Of a stretch of DNA of 64,000 nt, positions 32,701-44,152 are shown piece by piece. Every line of letters starts with the position of its first letter. Within the stretch, counting starts at the first letter, position 1. The notes below the pieces were generated by a model. It was not told where the DNA came from. It saw nothing but the letters and a program-made list of their open reading frames with translations, and made no database searches. The stretch spans positions 124,001 through 188,000 of the forward strand of contig NQMI01000080.1 in the NCBI GenBank assembly GCA_002270565.1, read 5' to 3'. The position numbers and the translations under genes are program-made. Source of the stretch: Stenocarpella maydis (lineage: Eukaryota; Ascomycota; Sordariomycetes; Diaporthales; Diaporthaceae).

Positions 32701-35438
32701 TTGGCTTACAAGCTGCCATGCTAGGCAGCCTCACGCTGACGGGAAGGTGCATGTCGACATCCCCAGGGAGGTGGCAAGATGCAAAAGCCAATTCAGCTCA
32801 CATTGCAGGCTCGTCAACAGTCACTACTACACAACCATCTCCAGCGCCTCGGACAAATGGCAATGTACAATGCTGTACTGGTTGTGCCTCACTCTGAAGC
32901 AGGAGACATGGGCGTGCTGAACCGGGCTCAGGATACATCCATGCAGTCTGTGGGCATCACCGCGGACATTTTGTCCTACCACTGGCCACCTGTAGGACAA
33001 CTGTCTGGTCCCTGAGACCCTATTTTTTTTTTTTTTTGGGGTCCTACAGCATATATACCTCTTTCAAAACGTTCCTTCAGCAGCCCCGGATAGGCGTTAC
33101 CAGCCACCGGTGATACATCTGAGGCTCTGCCTCATACCTTTCCCCCCGGCGGGCTGCGTCCGCTATCACACAGTCTCGCACGATTGCAGTTTTGCTTATC
33201 CCAGGAAAGTCTCACCGTCCGACCTCAGCGTGTCGTCAGCGTGGCCTGATCTTGTCTCGGAAACTGCAGCGCTGTTCGTAGGAGGGAACTGCTTCATTCC
33301 TCGAAAGAACCTTGTCACTGGCGCGTTTGTTCTACCATTGCCTCTATTCAGGCCCGTGGGACGCTTCCATATTGGGTTGCTCGCTTATGGGCTGTCAGAT
33401 GTTATGGCTGAGCCCAAGTCATTGCTATGTTCCGGCGCCTCACTTTAAATTTCCTACAATAAAGTTGCACAAACAGTCGTCGTGGCTTTGACCAGACGCG
33501 CCTCGGGCTCTTCTGATGTTGGACCCTGAAGGGTCTCTTACTACGATGCCGTACAGCGAATTAATGCTCTGTTCGCAGGGCTGCAGGGACCAACAGATAT
33601 ACTATCGACCACTATCAGCGGGCGGCCGCCGTCCACCAGGTCAACTTGGAAATCGTGCGTTGATTCAGGAACCGGGACGGTTACATATAGATCTAGCGAT
33701 CAGCGCCGTCATCATTGTGAGTGGTGAGATGTGACTGGTCGTACTGCACACCAATTAGGGCTTTTCTGGGTGCACATTTCCTCCATACGTGGGTCCACGG
33801 GCTTCACGCTGCCTCTATTTTCAACCAGCACATACTATCAGCCGCCATCCCAGTGAAAAGGTCAGTCAGTCACTGACTGTACCAATGTCAGGCTTGAAGA
33901 TTCTTGACATGAGAGACTAGGCAACCGGGGCAGCGACCAAAGAGACACCTGGGCTGGAGCAGGAAGGCGCACGCAACGCCCATGGATGATCCATCCGCGG
34001 CTGTCCACCTCGAATCTGACGTAGAGGCTCGATCATCTGCGGCCGCCTGCGGATATAAGATACCCAACGATGGAGGGAGGAGCTTGTCACGTCACCCGGG
34101 CAGCTCCGGCCAGACAAGAGGCCAGAGTGCCCTCCCTCTACAGAGTGTCCCCCTCCCCGGCACCAAACCCGGGATGGATCCTCGTGGTTTTTGGAAGCAG
34201 ATCAGGTGTCCTTTTGTAACTACGATACTCATTCAGGAAGATATGTCCTGGACAGCTCATCACCTCTTCACTAGTGAACATGGCGCTTGGTTTTGCCCGG
34301 GATTACCGTATAAGGAAACAAGTGAGCAGAGGTATGGGCCTGTCAAGATGCGAATTTGGCCTTTTCTATCCTCTCAAGCTCTCTTTCTTCCCTGTTCATC
34401 ATTTCATTTTGGGTCCTCTATTTAGCCCATCCGGATTTCCCGACTTGGGAAACAGTAATTAGCTCAACGTCTTGTAACTACAGCCCCCAAACCTGGACAA
34501 GCGCACTCATTAGCGGTGGGGGGAGAGGTCTGGTCGTTGCAAAAATACGACACCCGAGGCTTGGACAGGTGCCCTGGCGCAAGTAACGTTGGCTGGTTGG
34601 ACTCGACAAAAATATCTGAGGAACACGAGCGACCGCCCACAGCATAATTTCCGTTGAGGACTAGCGACGGTGAGAGGCAACGTCTGATGCCTCCCAGGAC
34701 CGTGGAACGTCTGTTTCAGTAGCTAGAGCGCGGCGTTTAGTGTCAAACATGCAACGTTCATGTGTTCTCCGGCATCACTACCTGGGTACCGTCGTTGGTG
34801 CCAGGGTCCCACGGGATCAAGCTACGACTCCGGGAGAACAGACACCGAGTGCTTCTCTAGGTAGGGCTGCCTGGTCTCTGGGCATGCCAAATTGGGTTTG
34901 TGTTTTGCAATGACTTACTCCGTATAGTTACCCTGAACAAAGTCCCATCTTGCCGACTGCGACCAAGGTCTGGGGCGTACCCAAGCCTGACGGAGCGCTG
35001 TAGTGGACCCGCACACAAGTAGTTCCCAACCTCAACCCGGCTTAAATACTGTACGGGGGATTGCAAAATCACATGTCACAGCCAAGCAGAAGGAGATAAA
35101 AACTAGCCCTCGTTAGGTACGCTAGCACTGGCGCCTCCGAGTTGTCAAGGGCCAGCGCGGGAACAAATCCACAGCCCTCACTAGCAGTTCCCAGCATCAG
35201 GAGCACGACAATAGTTCAAATTTGGACATCCGTCCGAGGTCGAATCCACCCGACGAAAGAACTTCAGCCAAGAGATGAGCGGGGGCGTTTAAATCTATGA
35301 TCCAGTCGAGGCCCAGCTGTCAGGCTGTTCGGAGGGGGCGGGGTTTAAAGAAAAAAAGAAAGGAGAAACAAAAGGCGCGGGCTCCGAGACTAATGCCCGC
35401 ACATCTGCAAGACAGTAATGATGCAGCGCTTCGTAACC
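29726..35438. other. Long gene-poor tract
   Basis: About 5.7 kb without a gene I can support. Many short open frames overlap on both strands but none shows a domain, signal peptide plus cysteine pattern, or consistent splicing. Simple repeats inside: a GTC/GAC inverted triplet run at 31063-31092, an imperfect GCCCGTTC/CTCTGCCG tandem near 31555-31615, and a T16 tract near 33023-33038. Short effector-like or non-coding genes cannot be excluded. Confidence 0.4.
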
Positions 35439-36276
35439 CTACCACGGGAGCTCGTCGCCCTCCCTGTGCCAGAACTTTCCCGTACCCTCAATCTCCTTGG
35501 CCATCAGGACCTTGTAAAGTTTGCTAGCTGCCTCATAGGGGTCGACGGCGCCTGGGGCATCGCCCACACCTGGTAATATACCGGTTCTCACTATTCCCGG
35601 ATGCAAAATCACCACCACGGACCCCTTTGGCCTGAGCTCCACCGCCAGGTTCTTACAGATCATGTTGAGGGCCGTCTTTGACGAGCGGTAGGCGTAGCTC
35701 CCCCCCGGAGCTGTTGTCTGCGATGCTCCCCATGCGGCTGCTGACGTAGCCGAGCCGCGGCCGGGAGGACCTGAGGAGGTTGGGCAGAAGCGCCTGGGTC
35801 AGAAGCAGAGGGCCGAATGTGTTGATGGAGAAGACGCGTGAGAGTGTGTCCTTGTTCAGGGTGGTGAGTGAGTCGTGGTCCGGATCGGCGACTTCTATTC
35901 ACGGACTTTGTCAGCAACAGTGCCGCCATCCCCGTCGCGCCCTCCTGCTTGTGATGCGGCTGGCTCTCGCACCTGCGACATTCAGCAGCATGTCGAGGGG
36001 CCGATCGCCGTACTGCTCTTTGAACTTGTGTATAGACTCCTCGGATGCAACGTCCAGCCGGGACGTCGTGCAGCCTAGGCTCTTGAGTTTCTGGCCATGG
36101 TTCACATCCACGGCATGAACATCATATCCCTGTTCACATCCATCAGCCAGCCTCATATCGTTGGATAGAGTGCAATGTGGTCAGTCAAGTGGGACCCGAC
36201 TCACGGCATCGATCAGGACTTTGGCAAACTCGTGGCCTATGCCGCTGTTTGCCCCGGTGATTAGTACTGATGGCAT
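35439..36276 (-). pseudogene. Short-chain dehydrogenase/reductase with a one-base frameshift
   Basis: Classical SDR of the small C-factor-like group. Exons 36205-36276, 35973-36129 and 35439-35891 fit good splice sites. Exon 1 encodes the cofactor motif VLITGANSGIGHEFAK, exon 2 the DVAS and LLNVA strands, exon 3 RVFSINTFGPLLLTQALLPN, RLGYVSSRMGSIADN and, after the break, YAYRSSKTALNM with the catalytic Y-x-x-x-K. The break is a run of seven G (plus-strand C at 35700-35706) where six would keep the frame; as read, translation leaves the frame just before the catalytic Tyr. Everything else is intact and ends normally (WHREGDELPW, stop at 35439). Either a recent inactivating indel or a sequencing error in the homopolymer. 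Intact length would be about 226 residues. Confidence 0.8.
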
Positions 36277-37649
36277 GTCTCCAAAAGTATGGCCGTTGAG
36301 AATGCTCGAGCGAGACTCTCGACGCGGGTGTTTCGGCCATTAGGCATGTTGTTGAGATATATGTGGAGGGGGGTTGCTTAGAAATATACGGCCTTGCGGG
36401 GTACTTGGGTGTCACTGGCTGGAGGCTGCATTTGAAGTTACTAACAGGCGCAAGCGTAACGGTGACACGAACTGCATTCCTGTGTTTAAGCTGGTTTGGC
36501 TTTGCACTCGTCTTCCTCTTCCCACGACCCCTACACCATTTTTTTCTGATATGCGCCACGGGTTTTACTATTTCGTTACATCAGATGTCAAGCAGCTCTA
36601 ATTTCATGCAGACATCCATGTAAATCCATAACACTCCATATTCTATACCCCGGCCTGTGGGCAACGATTGGCCTTACAGCCTTATTGCATCAAAGCCATT
36701 GACCACTTGTAGGCGTTCAGTGCGGCACTCGCCCGGCAGAATTAGCTGGTCTAGTAGAGGGCTTGGGGGGCTTGGGGGGCTTGGGGGCCACCCACCCTAG
36801 TGGAACTGAAATAAGCTACCTAACCCAACCACGAATAAAGAAGTTATCGTCAACCCTCCATTTTGGCCGTTTTACGCTGGGATTTCGACGCCGCCCTTCT
36901 TTGCTGCCAAGCAACTCGCCGCAGCAGCACCAGACCCGCGCCACGCGGCGTGCCACAAGCGCTGGAAAATCTGCCTGGACTCCTCATGGCAACACGTCCA
37001 CTGGGCCCGGATCCGAACCCCGAGCAGATACATACATCTCCAGCTCGACGCCACATTGACCTGAGTCTGCCCAACAGGCAATCTATTAGCACGCTAGATG
37101 CCGCCATCGTGGCCAGAGGCTGTCTTGACAGAGCTGCGATTCAACACATTTCTTTTTTTTTTTGCCCCCTCTCCTCTTGGCTTGCTCTCTTGTGAGACCT
37201 GGCAGGCTGTCATGCCCCCACCTGAGCTGTTCTTTCAGCGCAGTGCTTGTCGCCAAGGAGCCCAGTGACCCCTTTTGGCGTTGTTCTCGACAATCTAGGG
37301 AACAAGCATGAGACTGCCCTTCGGAGGGCTGGGCGCGGCTGAGCGGTGCTGGTCTCGCTCTTGGGGTAGAGCTTTCAGCCTCAGCCTGTCGAACACATGT
37401 CTATGAGCCGACTAGCGTCTGCCGCTGTACTTGATTATTTACAGAAAGCAGGAGCCGAAGAAATTCTAGAATGGCTGGCCCAGCGCCTCGGTGGCTCTCA
37501 TTGACGTACCTGCCAGCGGGCCCAGTCCCGAGAAATGCCCCGATGACTTCCCTTTGTCTTTGGCCTGTCAAGTATCCTGTGCCTCCTTCAGATGACCTCG
37601 ACTTTGGCATCACCTGGCCCATTTTCGAATTCTCTTGCTCGCTGCAGAA
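36277..37649. other. Intergenic with a G-rich tandem repeat
   Basis: No gene seen between the divergent SDR and the cell-surface protein gene. Three tandem copies of GCTTGGGGGG lie at 36759-36788. A T10 tract lies near 37150-37160. Contains both promoters. Confidence 0.45.
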
Positions 37650-39054
37650 ATGGGTCGTTTCTTTAGCCTAGCAGCTCTCTGCTGCTCCATTGCTACCGTT
37701 GAGGCAGCGGTCTTCAAGTGGACTGCCAATAATGATGCTCGGAGGTGGACCCCTGCCCCGGAGACTTTTGGTCTGATGCCGCTCTTGGGCATGATTCCGA
37801 TGCCAACCAGCTCTCCGAAGCTACAAGAATCCGGGGAGTATAAGAGAGCAGGCGGTGATAATACATGCGCCTATGTCAATGGTGACCCAGGTACGTCCGC
37901 AGAGCATTTGCCCACCCGCGTCCTTACAGACAGTACTGACGTGCACCCCAAGGCATTCCTCTGTACTGCGATGTGAGCTCCGAGTGTGTTTACAACTCGG
38001 TGATGTCCAACATTGGCTGCTGTCCTGGCACATCGACTACTTGTGCTATATGGACGACGTGCCTCGACTCTTCTGATAAGAACCTGTTCACAACGGATAA
38101 TGGCTATACTTTGTGGTGGTATGTGTCCGTCCTGGTCTTGTTTTGGCCTCTCCAGTTCATGATGGATGTTAACACTGGGTTTCCAGTGGCTCATCAGAGT
38201 ACCCCTACTGCATAACGCACCTTTACGGAGACGATGCCTTCACAGGCTACACTCTGCTGGGATGCGCGGTGGCAGCAGGGACAGACAGCGTACTCTACAG
38301 CCCAACATTATCTACGACGAGTCTATCATCAACGGAATCGTCTTCCTCGAGCAGCCTTACCAGCCGTCCAAGTAATTCTAGAGCCTCCAACGTTGGCTCC
38401 GCTACGTCAAGCAGCAACCTCGCCGGTACGACCTCGGCGGCTAATTCAGCCGGCTCATCTACTCCAATCGGTGCCATCGTCGGGGGTGCCGTCGGCGGGG
38501 TGGCTGTGATCGCGCTGTTTGTGTTGGGCTTGGTGCTCCTGCTCCGCAAGAAGAGGCATCACCAAGGACCCGGACCAGGACCAGGACCAGGCAGCGACCC
38601 GTATACTTCGATTCACCCATCGCAACAGTCTCCGTTGCAGCCAGCTAAGCAGCAGCAGCTCCATCAACCCCAGTTCCAGCCGGCGCCTCCCGCGGCGAGC
38701 TTCGCAGCCACAGCCCCTGTGATGGACAGCCGTAGTTCCATCGCAAAGCCCAGCCCAGACAGTACTGTTCAGCCTGTCTATGGTCCAGCTGCAGCGGGAA
38801 GCCCTCCACCCCAGAGCCAAAGCCTCGGGGCGATATCGCCGGCTTACCAGGCGATGTATACCAATACCAGTTCTGCAGCGACAACACAAGGTCTTTCGCC
38901 GCCAACCCCGGATGCCCTTCAGCAGCAGAGGCCTGAGAGTTATAGAAATCCAGGCTACCAAAACCATACGCAGCCTGCGTATCGTCAGCAAGGTGGCCAT
39001 TATTATGAGATGCCCACTGTGAGCAGTGACCGGGAGCTCAGGGAACTGGCCTAG
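37650..39054 (+). CDS. Single-pass cell-surface protein, Cys-rich ectodomain and Pro/Gln-rich tail
   Basis: Exons 37650-37890, 37953-38118 and 38187-39054 (introns 62 and 68 bp) give 424 residues. A signal peptide, MGRFFSLAALCCSIATVEAA, leads to an ectodomain with at least eight cysteines (CAYVNGDPG, LYCDVSSECVYNS, IGCCPGTSTTCAIWTTC, YPYCITH). Next come a Ser/Thr-rich stalk, a membrane span near residues 228-252 (AIVGGAVGGVAVIALFVLGL followed by VLLLRKKRHHQ), a GPGPGPGPG run and a Gln/Pro/Ser-rich cytosolic tail. The layout resembles wall-stress sensors and the many fungal proteins with a Cys-rich head and single span; the ectodomain family was not identified. Function is inferred only from topology. 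Confidence 0.82.
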
Positions 39055-39835
39055 GTGTGCGTCGAATGTCTCCCACAAGAAGGTATCCTGCGGCGGGTTA
39101 CTCGTTGTTCATTGTCCAGGATTTGCATTGGCGAGAAGGCAACGTTTTCAGATCTATAGATGGCCATATATGGGCAAACTTTGTGGCGGAGCTGACTGAT
39201 TCCGACACTTGGATCAAGAAGCTTGTAAGTTTTTAATTGAGACGCGCACCTTGTCCGCACCCGAGCAGCTCCGAACCGCTGGCAATGGTCATTTTCTGAT
39301 CAGATGTGGTTCCTTAAATTTTTCGTTATTTCCTGCATTTCCTGATCAGCAGACGGATGACTGGTCACGTATGGCGCCGCCAAGCGGGCTATGTTTTCTG
39401 GGGACAATGCGATTCGGTATGCTTACCAAGAAACATACCGAGACTGGAACCCAATGTGTTAATACATGGCGTGGCGTCTTTGATCCCGCATTTTCGGCCT
39501 CCTGTCAGCATACATGTGCGATGAGGAACGCCATGTGCACTTCACACATGCCGTTTTTCCCGGGGTAAGGCGGGCGCTTCCGCGCGTCGACCCGGACACC
39601 GCAACCACCGGGGGCAAAGTGTCCCATGGGTCGACAGGGTGCATTATAAAGGTTACGTTTCCGAAAGGTTAAGTGCCCTATGTGGGACCCTGGATGGTAC
39701 TGTAATGCATAAGTGGGGCGGCACCAACGTTTGTCTCGTACGTCTCGAAAGGGCGATTCTCTTCAGGAGGCCCTCGACACGCAGCAAGCAGCAGTAATAC
39801 ACCCACAGCAAGGCAAAGTCCCCAAGTGACGGAAA
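39055..39835. other. Intergenic, no gene seen
   Basis: Short open frames only. The 3' end of the upstream gene and the promoter of the epimerase-like gene lie here. Confidence 0.45.
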
Positions 39836-41011
39836 ATGCCTCAGATTCTACTGTAAGAAGGCACAACCCCAGCTTGAGCCCAAAGAGAAGCATGAGCCCT
39901 GACCGGTGTGACCTCACATAGCATCGGCGGAACCGGGCACATCGGTGGCGCGGTGCTGCACAAGATTCTGGAGCAGCATGCGGATGACGTCCAGATCAGT
40001 GTTGTCGTCCGGGGCCAGGACAAGGCCTCGCGCCTGGTCGCCAAGTACCCTCAGGTTCAGACGGTCCTGGGCGACCTCGGGGACTACAAGACCATTGAGG
40101 AGGCCAGCGCGCAAGCCGACATTGTGGTCAATGCCGGCCCGGACATCACCCATGACGAGGGCATCAGGGCCATCATCCGCGGTCAGAACTCACGCAAGGC
40201 TGCGTCGGGTGCTGGCGCCCAGACGCCGTACTACATCCACACGTCGGGTGCGTCTCTGATCTGGGACGAGCCCGAGGGCGTGGACGGGTCAAGGTGGTGG
40301 GACGACATCGACGACATAGCGGGACTGATGGCCCTGGAGGAGAAGTATACGCACGCCGTCACGGACCGGATAGTTCGCGGGGCGGCCGGGGACGTCAACG
40401 TGGCCATCGTGTCGCCGGGGTTCGTGGGCGGCATGAGCCCGTCGACCGAGCACCCGACGCCCATCACCACGCCGGCGATCCTGACCACGGCGCGGGCCTT
40501 CAGGTCGGGCTTCCAGATCTTCCCCGGCGAGAACAGGCACGCCTGGGTCGACGTCACGGACCTGGCGCGCATCTACATGATCCTCGTCGACGACGCGCTG
40601 GCCACGCTCGCCGGGAAGCCCATCCAGAGGCCGGCCGATGTGCTGCCGCTGTGGGGGCGCGAGGCGTACTACTTTTGCACGGGCGAGGACATTGCCTTCT
40701 CGGACTTCATGCGGGCCCTGGTGCCGGTGCTGAAGCAGCACGGCGTCGTCGAGAGCACCGAGCTCAAGCCTGTGTCGGTGACCGAGGCCGCCAGGATCAG
40801 CCTCGCGGGGCCTGACGGCGAGTACGACCCGCTGGCCCCGCCGCCGCCTCCCGACTCCTGGGCGATGCACATTGCCATCATGTACGGAGTCAACATGAAG
40901 ATTCGGGGCTCGAGGGTCGCGAGGCTGGGGTGGAAGGCAACGTGCTCGGTGGTGGACGCCTTCCCGGAGGTCGTGTCCGAGTTCCTGCGCAGAGAGAAGC
41001 AAAATGCTTAA
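39836..41011 (+). CDS. NAD(P)-binding epimerase/NmrA-like (atypical SDR) protein
   Basis: Rossmann-fold oxidoreductase-type protein. A 17-bp first exon (39836-39852, MPQIL) is joined over a 69-bp intron to 39922-41011. This completes the cofactor motif LLIGGTGHIGGAVL, and the product is 368 residues. The long open frame alone starts at 39908 and would lack the first beta strand, which is why the micro-exon is preferred. Other features are the acidic strand VLGDLGDYKTIEEA, YIHTSGASLIWDEP, the substrate-side VAIVSPGFVGGMSP and HAWVDVTDLARIYM. The classical Y-x-x-x-K is not evident; EEKYTHAVTDRIVR occupies that region. Substrate unknown; close relatives are annotated as nucleoside-diphosphate-sugar epimerases, often on weak grounds. 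Confidence 0.85.
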
Positions 41012-41463
41012 GTGGTCAAGTCCGTGGTGACCAAGACAGGTCTTGCCTTGGTGCTTAATTCACATGTAGACTAGTTCTCGGATACACGGAGACCACCCTC
41101 GGCAGCCCTTGATATAGAATACACAATTCAAATCCTTAATCGGCACCCATGTGGCATGCTCACTGGAGCATCACCGCTTCGCCCTGGGTGTGAATCCACT
41201 GACATGTGGTGGCAGCACTCAGTGAGAATGCGTCTCTACCAGAATGCAGGACCTCATTGTCACTTGATCTGAGGCAATGCATCCGAGAAGCTTGTATTGA
41301 ACTGGTTGCGAATGGCTTGCCTCATGATCTACCTGATCATGTAAGTGCCATGCCACACTCCTAGAGCCATTTCGGGGCTTGAAGGTACGCCGCGAGATAT
41401 CACACCCCCTTGAGCACGTACCCAGGCGTCTTGAGAGAGGGCTCAGGCGTTGGCCGTGTCTGT
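41012..41463. other. Intergenic, no gene seen
   Basis: Convergent gap between the epimerase-like gene and the EthD pseudogene. No motif or open frame of note. Confidence 0.45.
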
Positions 41464-41860
41464 TCAAGCACCGGCACCTGCAACCGGCTTGTTGCCCTCA
41501 GAGTGGACGAGCTCGTGGCCAATGACAAAGCGACCGAGGGACATGTTGGTCCTAGCCTGGGCTCCCTCGGGCCCCTCCTCCAGCTCGGCCCACGCCGGAT
41601 CGGTGGTCATCAGCCGGAGGCCGTCGAGACTGTGAAGCCAGTACGTCGTGACCATGTCGTGGTCGGGGATCGTCCAGCCGGGCCGACCCATATCGGTCTT
41701 CAACGCCTGCCGGAGAGGCTTTCACGACGTGTTTCTGGACGAGCGGCTTCGCCTTGACAGGGTACACCTTGCTCGCCCATTCAACAAAGTCCTCGTAGGA
41801 CACGTCATCCTTTTTGTACAGGCAGACGGCGAACTTGATAAGCGGCAATGGGCTCGCCAA
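41464..41860 (-). pseudogene. EthD-domain (dimeric alpha-beta barrel) pseudogene
   Basis: Small proteins of this family often sit in fungal secondary-metabolism or aromatic-degradation clusters. The left part reads LASPLPLIKFAVCLYKKDDV then SYEDFVEWASKVYPVKAKPL. After a frame break the right part reads ALKTDMGRPGWTIPDHDMVT then TYWLHSLDGLRLMTTDPAWA and ends NMSLGRFVIGHELVHSEG with a normal stop at 41464. Two lesions are visible: the position of the expected ATG at 41860 is TTG, and around 41716-41726 the frame shifts with apparent loss of roughly a dozen codons after VQKH. No splice solution fits, since the gap would need a ~22-bp intron. I infer a decayed gene. Confidence 0.65.
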
Positions 41861-42041
41861 TTTGTATATGGTAGGAATCTGCAGGTGGGCGGCGCATGTT
41901 GTTGGCACTACTGGAGCACCTGAGTGGACATCTGGAATCTGCGGGACAGGGTCTAGTATATGAAAGAGGACATACAGGCCGGTCTTGATCCCACGGGCAT
42001 GACCCACTGAGAGGGCCTGCAATTGCACAATTCAAAAGGCT

Positions 42042-42727
42042 CTATTCGTTTCCATCCTGCAGGGCCTTCTGCAACAACGACGTCGCCCGGTCGCTGTGCT
42101 TCATCTGAAGCGCCATCTCACGGCCCCTGGGGCTCATCTTCTTCCACGTCTTGGCCAAGATACTGATAACCTTGTCCTCGTTATTGTCCGGCTTCGACTC
42201 GAACCCGTCAAGTTGGTCGTCCAGAAACACCAGGCACGCCACGTCCTCCAGGACCTGTGTCTCCTCGTTGGTGGCCAGGTCATTCTTGCTGATCAGGGCC
42301 GATATCCGCTCAACGTCAGCCTCGGGGGGCGGCTCGTCCATGGAGAGAAGCAGTCCCTTGACCTGAGACGCAGCCTGGGTCTTCTGCTTTGTGCGCCACG
42401 CGAGATAGCCGGCCCTGGTCATCGGGTAGCTGCTCCGCGGTAGCTCCCAGCTTGGCGGCGGTCAGTCAATACCCTGTGGTCGGCGAGCACGGCAACGATG
42501 ACGGACCGTTTGAAATGCTGCGCCCTGCAAGCGACCTGCAATGCAGGAGATGCATCCGGACACCTCGCAGCGAGCCAGCGGGTCATCTTTTGGGCATAAT
42601 GAAGCTCATACGGCAGCTCGCCTGACCCGTCTGGCGCTGGTATCTTGTTGGGGTCCTGGGCATGGGCTTCATCGATCAGCTTGAGTGCTGCCGAATAGCT
42701 CGTGCTCAGCGGGGGAAGAGACGCCAT
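42042..42727 (-). CDS. DUF4202 family protein
   Basis: Family of unknown role found in bacteria and fungi. Exons 42507-42727 and 42042-42450, joined over a 56-bp intron, give 209 residues. The splice restores the conserved HFKRWELPRSSYPMTRAGYL, which neither open frame contains alone. Other family hallmarks are AALKLIDEAHAQDPN at the start, LHYAQKMTRWLAARCPDAS, VLEDVACLVFLDDQLDGF and the ending KTWKKMSPRGREMALQM. The pattern of conserved His, Asp and Glu residues suggests a helical, possibly metal-binding fold (HD-like), but the reaction is not known. The donor is GTCCGT rather than GTRAGT. Confidence 0.88.
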
Positions 42728-44152
42728 CGTGTCCGCAGCAGGTGAGATGAGGTCTTTTGCTTATTAGTGTTATTGTCTGCCGGTGTGGTTTCCAAGTTGA
42801 CTCGTGAGGGTCGAGGTCGATGGTCTGGGATTGACTAACCCAAACCTCATGACATGTGATTGGCCATAATGACACCCACACACCAGCCTTGACATTGCCA
42901 TCTCCGCGGCTGGAGGGCCTCGGTGGTTTCAGTGGCACGGCCACTTCACACAACAACTTCAAGTATTGCGCACCCTGGTGATTTGCTCGGATCGCATTCG
43001 TCAGACGGATTCTGTCCTCCATCTATTAGTACCAGACACGGTCTGAAGGCTGGTAGTGCTTGCACCTGAACGTGACTGATGTCCGCAATCTTTCCTGGGT
43101 ATAAACACCGACAGGATACAATGTCTCACAGTGACAGCTGCTTCTACCGTGAAACCACCAGTAGCTGGTACAGAGTACCCACCGAATTGACAAGATACTT
43201 TCCAGGGCGGAGAGGGGCTGTGTTGTCAGCACGTTACTGTACTCGAACGCCAGACTATCTAGAGTTACTGTGCCCCTTTCCACAACTATCACTTGGGACC
43301 TGCGGAAACCACGACTAGCGCTTGACAACATAATTTAATTTTGGTTTCGGCAAGATCTAGGGTCACAGTATTGAAGGCACCTTGCATTATGGACCTGCTA
43401 GTACAACGTAAGCATATTCCCAACAGCCGAGACCTTGTGCACGCTGTATTCCATCGGCACGAAGAAAGCATTCAAGAGGCTCATGCGGTCGCTGTCTGCT
43501 TTAGATATTGCTTGAGTCTTCAGAATTCAGATGGAGCCAGGTCCTGAAGTCTCGACCTCTCTCTCAGCCATGGACCTCGGCCGTTTCGGGGCTGTAACTT
43601 CAGGCAGAGGGCAATCATACAACCTTGAAGCACTCCAGACATCAATATTGTCTACACGATAGCCTTTACGTCCATGGAAACCTTCCGAGGATGTCATTGC
43701 AGTGCACATTGGCTGAAGGGTGAAATGTGTGCAATGTGGAATCGTCGATATCACTCCGTTACCTTAGCTACTTCACTGCCTTCCTGCGGTGCAAGCATGG
43801 GTTTGAGCTTGCAAGCCCCGTCGCCTCCCTCTCATCCAGACCGACAGGCAGTTTACTTGAAGCATAGAGCCCTCCCTTGCTGAGGCTTTCCTGGCCCCAT
43901 CGCACTCCCACTTCAAGAGACCACTGGGGGGGGGGGGCTCGACAGGCATTGACAGTAAAGCACCCACCTTCGCCTCGCTGCTGCCCGCCTTTTTCCCTCA
44001 ACACAGATATCGGGACTCGGTTCTTTCTTCCCACCTGTCACCCCTCGTCCCTCCTTGTTTGTTTACTACACAACTGCAGGCTCCCCCACGACTTTCGCCG
44101 ATTCAAAACCACAGCGTACAGATTGACATTAGCCATCTTGAGGGCATTCATC
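42728..44152. other. Divergent intergenic region, no gene seen
   Basis: Holds promoters of the DUF4202 gene (leftward) and the Myb-like gene (rightward). A G10 tract lies near 43926-43935 and a pyrimidine-rich leader near 44030-44080. An open frame upstream of 44153 is in frame with the Myb-like gene but has no upstream support, so the later ATG was used. Confidence 0.45.

Noticed and set aside
43877..44152. Upstream extension of the Myb-like gene to an earlier ATG
   Set aside because: The added 92 residues look like translated leader (His/Pro/Ser-rich, spans a G10 and a pyrimidine tract). The ATG at 44153 begins the protein-like sequence.
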